DNA of 64,000 nt, taken from the NCBI GenBank assembly GCA_963708425.1, contig OY970206.1, positions 1,054,001 to 1,118,000 of the forward strand, read 5' to 3'. Positions 60,893 through 64,000 of this stretch are shown here, piece by piece. Position numbers and translations under genes: made by a program. The notes beneath the pieces are model-generated. The model was not told where the DNA came from. It did no database searches and saw only the letters and a program-made list of their open reading frames with translations. Position 1 is the first letter of the stretch; every line of letters starts with the position of its first letter. Source of the DNA: JACMNW01 sp963708425. Its GTDB lineage: Bacteria; Pseudomonadota; Alphaproteobacteria; Rhodobacterales; Rhodobacteraceae.

Positions 60893-61066
60893 GCCTGTCT
60901 GCCCGCCCGTTTATTCTTTTTCTAAGGCAAAGATTAACAGGACGCTGGCCGCAAGGCTATGCCCAAAGCGCAACACACTGTGGGATTTGCGCCGAAATAC
61001 GCTATAGAAAGGGTGCGAGGCGCAACCATTGCGTGCATTTGGCGCATTCAGTCAGCCGAACCTAGG

Positions 61067-63352
61067 TCAACCGCACTTTGAGAAGCCGCAATTGGCACAG
61101 GTCATGCAACCTTCGATCATCCGCATCTCGTAGCTGCCGCAACTGCTGCAGGCTTTGCCGGGGCGGTTGCCGATGGCCACAACCTCGGCCTTGGGGTCGG
61201 CTTTCAGGCCCATGCCTTCGCCCTCGATAAAGCCGATGGCCACCAGATGCCGTTCGATCACGCCACCAATCGCCGCAAGGATCGACGGTATATATTTCCC
61301 CTCTACCCAAGCTCCCCCGCGTGGGTCGAACACGGCCTTCAACTCTTCCACCACAAAAGACACATCGCCACCGCGCCGGAACACCGCCGAAATCATCCGG
61401 GTCAGGGCTACCGTCCAGGCAAAATGTTCCATGTTTTTGGAGTTGATGAACACCTCGAAGGGGCGGCGGTGACCGGCAATGATGATGTCGTTGATGGTGA
61501 TATAAAGCGCGTGTTCGGACCCCGGCCATTTCACCTTGTAGGTCGCACCGTCCAAAGCAGCGGGCCGATCCAGCGGTTCGGAAAGATACACAACTTCCGC
61601 CCCGTCATCCGTCGCCCGCGCCTGTGCCGGGGCTTCGGATGGGGTTTTGTCGGACGTTTCGGAGACTGACAGAACCGATCCGGTTACATCGTTGGGTCGA
61701 TAGGTGGTGCAACCTTTGCACCCCTGATCCCATGCCGCCATATAGACCTCTTTGAAGTCTTCAAAGCTGATGTCTTCCGGGCAGTTGATGGTTTTCGAAA
61801 TGCTTGAATCCACCCATTTCTGGGCGGCGGCCTGCATGCGCACATGGTCCAGCGGCGGCAGGGTCTGGGCATTTACAAAGTAATCCGGCAGCGGTGCCGC
61901 GCCGTTCTTTTCGCGCCACAAACGAACTGCGTAATCGACCACTTCTTCCTCGGTCCGGCTGCCGTCTTTTTGTAAAACCTTGCGGGTGTAGGCATAGGCG
62001 AACACCGGCTCGATGCCCGAAGAAACGTTGCCGGCATAAAGGCTGATGGTGCCGGTTGGCGCGATAGAGGTCAGCAAAGCATTGCGGATACCGTGTTCGC
62101 GGATGGCATCGCGCACGTCATCGTCCATCTGCAACATGGTGCCAGATGCCAGATACTTATCGGCATCAAACAGCGGGAAGGCGCCCTTTTCGCGCGCCAG
62201 ATCAACCGACGCCAGATAGGCAGATCGCGCGATGGCTTTCATCCAGACCTCGGCCTGCACAGCGGCAATTTCCGACCCATAGCGCAGGCCAAGCATCAGC
62301 AACGCATCGGCAAGCCCGGTGACGCCCAGGCCGATACGACGTTTCGCCTTTGCCTCGGCTGCCTGCTGTGGCAGGGGGAACCGGCTGGCATCGACGACAT
62401 TATCCATCATCCGAACGGCCAGGCGAACAAGCTTGTCCAAGGCGGGAACGCTCAGCTCTGCCTCTGGTTCAAACGCGTCGGTCACCAGCGTGGCCATGTT
62501 GATCGACCCCAGCAGGCAAGCGCCATATGGGGGAAGCGGCTGTTCGCCGCAGGGATTGGTGGCGGCAATCGTTTCGCAATAACCCAGGTTGTTCATTGCG
62601 TTGATCCGGTCGATGAAAATCACCCCCGGCTCGGCAAATTCGAAGGTCGACCGCATGATCTTGTTCCACAGATCGCGGGCGTTGAGGGTCTTATAGACCT
62701 TGCCATCAAATAGCAGCTCCCACGGGCCATCGGTCTTGACCGCGGCCATGAACGGGTCTGTCACCAGTACCGACAAGTTGAACATGCGCAGGCGGGCGGG
62801 GTCTTTCTTGGCCTCGATAAAGCCTTCGATATCGGGGTGGTCACAGCGCATGGTGGCCATCATCGCGCCACGCCTGCTGCCCGCCGACATGATGGTGCGG
62901 CACATCGCATCCCACACATCCATGAACGACAGCGGGCCGGATGCATCGGCGGCAACGCCCTTCACTTCCGCCCCCCGTGGCCGGATGGTCGAGAAATCGT
63001 AACCGATACCGCCACCCTGCTGCATGGTCAGCGCCGCTTCTTTCAGCCCTTCGAATATGCCCGCCATATTGTCGGGCACTGTGCCCATGACAAAGCAGTT
63101 GAACAGCGTGACCGCCCGCCCGGTGCCAGCCCCCGCCGTGATCCGGCCCGCAGGCAGATACTTGAAGCCTTCCAGCGCGCCGTAGAACCGGTCTTCCCAA
63201 AGCTTCGGTTCCGCCTCAACCTCTGCCAGTGCCCGCGCAATCCGACGCCAGCTGTCTTCGATGGTCGCATCAATCGGCGTGCCATCGGCGGCTTTGAGGC
63301 GATACTTCATATCCCATATGGCTTCCGCGATCGGGGCAGAAAATGCGGACAT
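61067..63352 (-). CDS. nrdJ: Adenosylcobalamin-dependent (class II) ribonucleotide reductase
   Basis: A 761-aa enzyme making deoxyribonucleotides with a B12 radical, oxygen-independent. Redox Cys in TLFNCFVMGT, radical loop NPCGEQPLPPYGACLLGSIN, PTGTISLYAGNVSSGIEP, and a C-terminal Cys-rich tail (CSSCGSYEMRMIEGCMTCAN). The start is ATG 63352 (MSAFSAPIAEAIWDMKYR) with GAGG close upstream. An extension to 63448 would translate through the tRNA-like element and is rejected. No cobalamin riboswitch was recognised upstream. Confidence 0.95.
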   Translation of the reverse strand: MSAFSAPIAEAIWDMKYRLKAADGTPIDATIEDSWRRIARALAEVEAEPKLWEDRFYGALEGFKYLPAGRITAGAGTGRAVTLFNCFVMGTVPDNMAGIFEGLKEAALTMQQGGGIGYDFSTIRPRGAEVKGVAADASGPLSFMDVWDAMCRTIMSAGSRRGAMMATMRCDHPDIEGFIEAKKDPARLRMFNLSVLVTDPFMAAVKTDGPWELLFDGKVYKTLNARDLWNKIMRSTFEFAEPGVIFIDRINAMNNLGYCETIAATNPCGEQPLPPYGACLLGSINMATLVTDAFEPEAELSVPALDKLVRLAVRMMDNVVDASRFPLPQQAAEAKAKRRIGLGVTGLADALLMLGLRYGSEIAAVQAEVWMKAIARSAYLASVDLAREKGAFPLFDADKYLASGTMLQMDDDVRDAIREHGIRNALLTSIAPTGTISLYAGNVSSGIEPVFAYAYTRKVLQKDGSRTEEEVVDYAVRLWREKNGAAPLPDYFVNAQTLPPLDHVRMQAAAQKWVDSSISKTINCPEDISFEDFKEVYMAAWDQGCKGCTTYRPNDVTGSVLSVSETSDKTPSEAPAQARATDDGAEVVYLSEPLDRPAALDGATYKVKWPGSEHALYITINDIIIAGHRRPFEVFINSKNMEHFAWTVALTRMISAVFRRGGDVSFVVEELKAVFDPRGGAWVEGKYIPSILAAIGGVIERHLVAIGFIEGEGMGLKADPKAEVVAIGNRPGKACSSCGSYEMRMIEGCMTCANCGFSKCG

Positions 63353-63381
63353 GGGGCCTCTTTCTTTCTTGAAATGGAAAA

Positions 63382-63496
63382 TGGTTGTGGACACGGGACT
63401 TGAACCCGCAACCTCCTCGCCGTATCGTAACATGGCTTGGCAGCACACGAACTTTACTCGAAAGCGAGGCGCTCTATCCTCTTGAGCTAATCCACA
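63382..63496 (-). tRNA. tRNA-like gene with a 38-nt insertion in the anticodon loop
   Basis: Acceptor TGTGGAT pairs with GTCCACA, followed by discriminator A and encoded CCA. D-arm GCTC-AAGAGGATA-GAGC, variable loop AGGTT and T-arm GCGGG-TTCAAGT-CCCGT are all standard. The anticodon stem CCTCG/CGAGG (63469-63465, 63419-63415; extendable by C-G) encloses 45 nt instead of 7. Removing 38 nt gives a normal 77-nt tRNA. If the first seven loop bases CTTTCGA were the anticodon loop, the anticodon would be TTC, but this is uncertain. It may be a real tRNA with an insertion, a tRNA-like RNA, or a pseudogene. Confidence 0.7.
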
Positions 63497-63618
63497 TCAT
63501 ACCCCGACCTATCGTCTCTTGGTGATCGGGAGGCCCAAGATATGCCCATCATGGCCGATGGTCAACTTGAACTCTGCACTGATCGGCTTATTGTTAAAGG
63601 CCTGTCGCAGGGGGAATC

Positions 63619-64000
63619 GTGGCTGACTTCATCAACATTCTAAAGCTGTGTGTCGGAGCGGAATTTGTCGAAGATCTGACCGCTTGGCACGACAGTCACC
63701 GCGCCCAGTGGCCTGCTGGCACGACGCGGCATGTTACCCGCATGTGGCCAAAGCGCGAGGCCGAGGTGACCAGCGGCGGGTCGCTGTATTGGGTGATAAA
63801 AGGCGTCGTTCTGGCGCGCCAACGCATTCTACGGATGGAAGAGGTTATTGGGGCTGACGGTATTCGGCGCTGTGGTTTGGTGATGGATGCCGAGGTGATC
63901 CGCACGGAACCAGCGCCGCGCCGCCCGTTTCAGGGATGGCGTTATCTGGACCCATCTGAAAGCCCGCGCGATTTGCCTAAGGGGCGGACCAAGGAAGATG
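63619..64000 (+). CDS. DUF1489 family protein (3' truncated by window)
   Basis: The frame runs off the window end. From GTG 63619 it reads VADFINILKLCVGAEFVEDL, then RHVTRMWPKREAE, GGSLYWVIKGVVLARQRILR and PRRPFQGWRYLDP, matching DUF1489 (normally about 140 aa), so only some C-terminal residues are missing. AGGGGGA is close upstream. Function unknown; widespread in alphaproteobacteria. Confidence 0.85.
   Translation, partial: MADFINILKLCVGAEFVEDLTAWHDSHRAQWPAGTTRHVTRMWPKREAEVTSGGSLYWVIKGVVLARQRILRMEEVIGADGIRRCGLVMDAEVIRTEPAPRRPFQGWRYLDPSESPRDLPKGRTKED

Noticed and set aside
63353..63448. N-terminal extension of nrdJ
   Set aside because: The extra residues are a translation of the tRNA-like element; the enzyme family starts at ATG 63352.
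63382..63496. Group I intron in the tRNA
   Set aside because: A 38-nt insert cannot hold the group I core of roughly 200 nt or more.
1..64000. CRISPR arrays, prophage, insertion sequences, rRNA operons
   Set aside because: Looked for direct-repeat arrays, transposase or integrase genes and rRNA sequence; none was seen.

Overview
The window is chromosomal DNA of an alphaproteobacterium, almost certainly Rhodobacterales (Rhodobacteraceae/Roseobacter lineage). The evidence is the GC-rich coding bias, the F1-only atpHAGDC operon without FO genes, the fused Sat-CysC, the DUF1150, DUF1489, DUF2125 and DUF4287 small families, the Hint-domain protein, B12-type ribonucleotide reductase, HrcA/CIRCE control of groESL, and GC-rich intergenic hairpins. 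The species cannot be named from sequence alone. About 80 genes are densely packed, and many overlap by ATGA or TGATG junctions, which implies translationally coupled operons.

Layout. 1-7.9 kb: fatty-acid beta-oxidation (acyl-CoA dehydrogenase cut by the window edge, GST, thiolase, two tandem cupins, FadB-type fusion) with a few small genes. 8-11.5 kb (minus): sulfotransferase and a YbjN-proC-CsaA-like-hydroxyacid dehydrogenase operon. 11.7-12.2 kb: parDE. 12.2-15.3 kb: ubiK divergent from lgt-midA-pgeF. 15.6-16.1 kb: a 52-aa protein gene and a short unit ending in an intrinsic terminator. 16.1-20.2 kb: lrp/trxB divergent pair and sat-cysC. 20.2-23.5 kb: small genes, a decayed sterol-desaturase gene and an hsp20-DUF1150 operon. 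23.6-28.3 kb: purEK, iron-permease-like, esterase, Nudix-GNAT, EamA. 28.6-30.7 kb: groESL behind a perfect CIRCE. 30.8-40.3 kb: TraB/GumN, Mn-pyrophosphatase, HAD, MaoC, ribF-ycgN-ltaE, hydrolase/isomerase genes, prs, H-type lectin. 40.3-45.2 kb: atpHAGDC. 45.5-49.7 kb: methyltransferase, gloB, clpA. 49.8-51.5 kb: NTF2-like gene, ccdAB, a DUF2189 remnant and an AT-rich patch with a 16-bp palindrome. 51.5-54.3 kb: MotA/MotB-like motor pair. 54.3-58.8 kb: chaC, DUF2125, extensin-like, tyrA, hisC. 59-64 kb: rpsD, Hint protein, nrdJ with an odd tRNA-like gene in front of it, and a DUF1489 gene running off the end.

Most of the window is core metabolism and housekeeping. The accessory signals are two unrelated type II toxin-antitoxin modules, two gene remnants and several palindromes. 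The most unusual item is at 63382-63496 (minus). It has every arm of a tRNA, including an encoded CCA, but the anticodon stem encloses 45 nt instead of 7, and it ends 29 nt upstream of the class II ribonucleotide reductase start codon. No CRISPR array, rRNA, insertion sequence, prophage or recognisable anti-phage island was seen.
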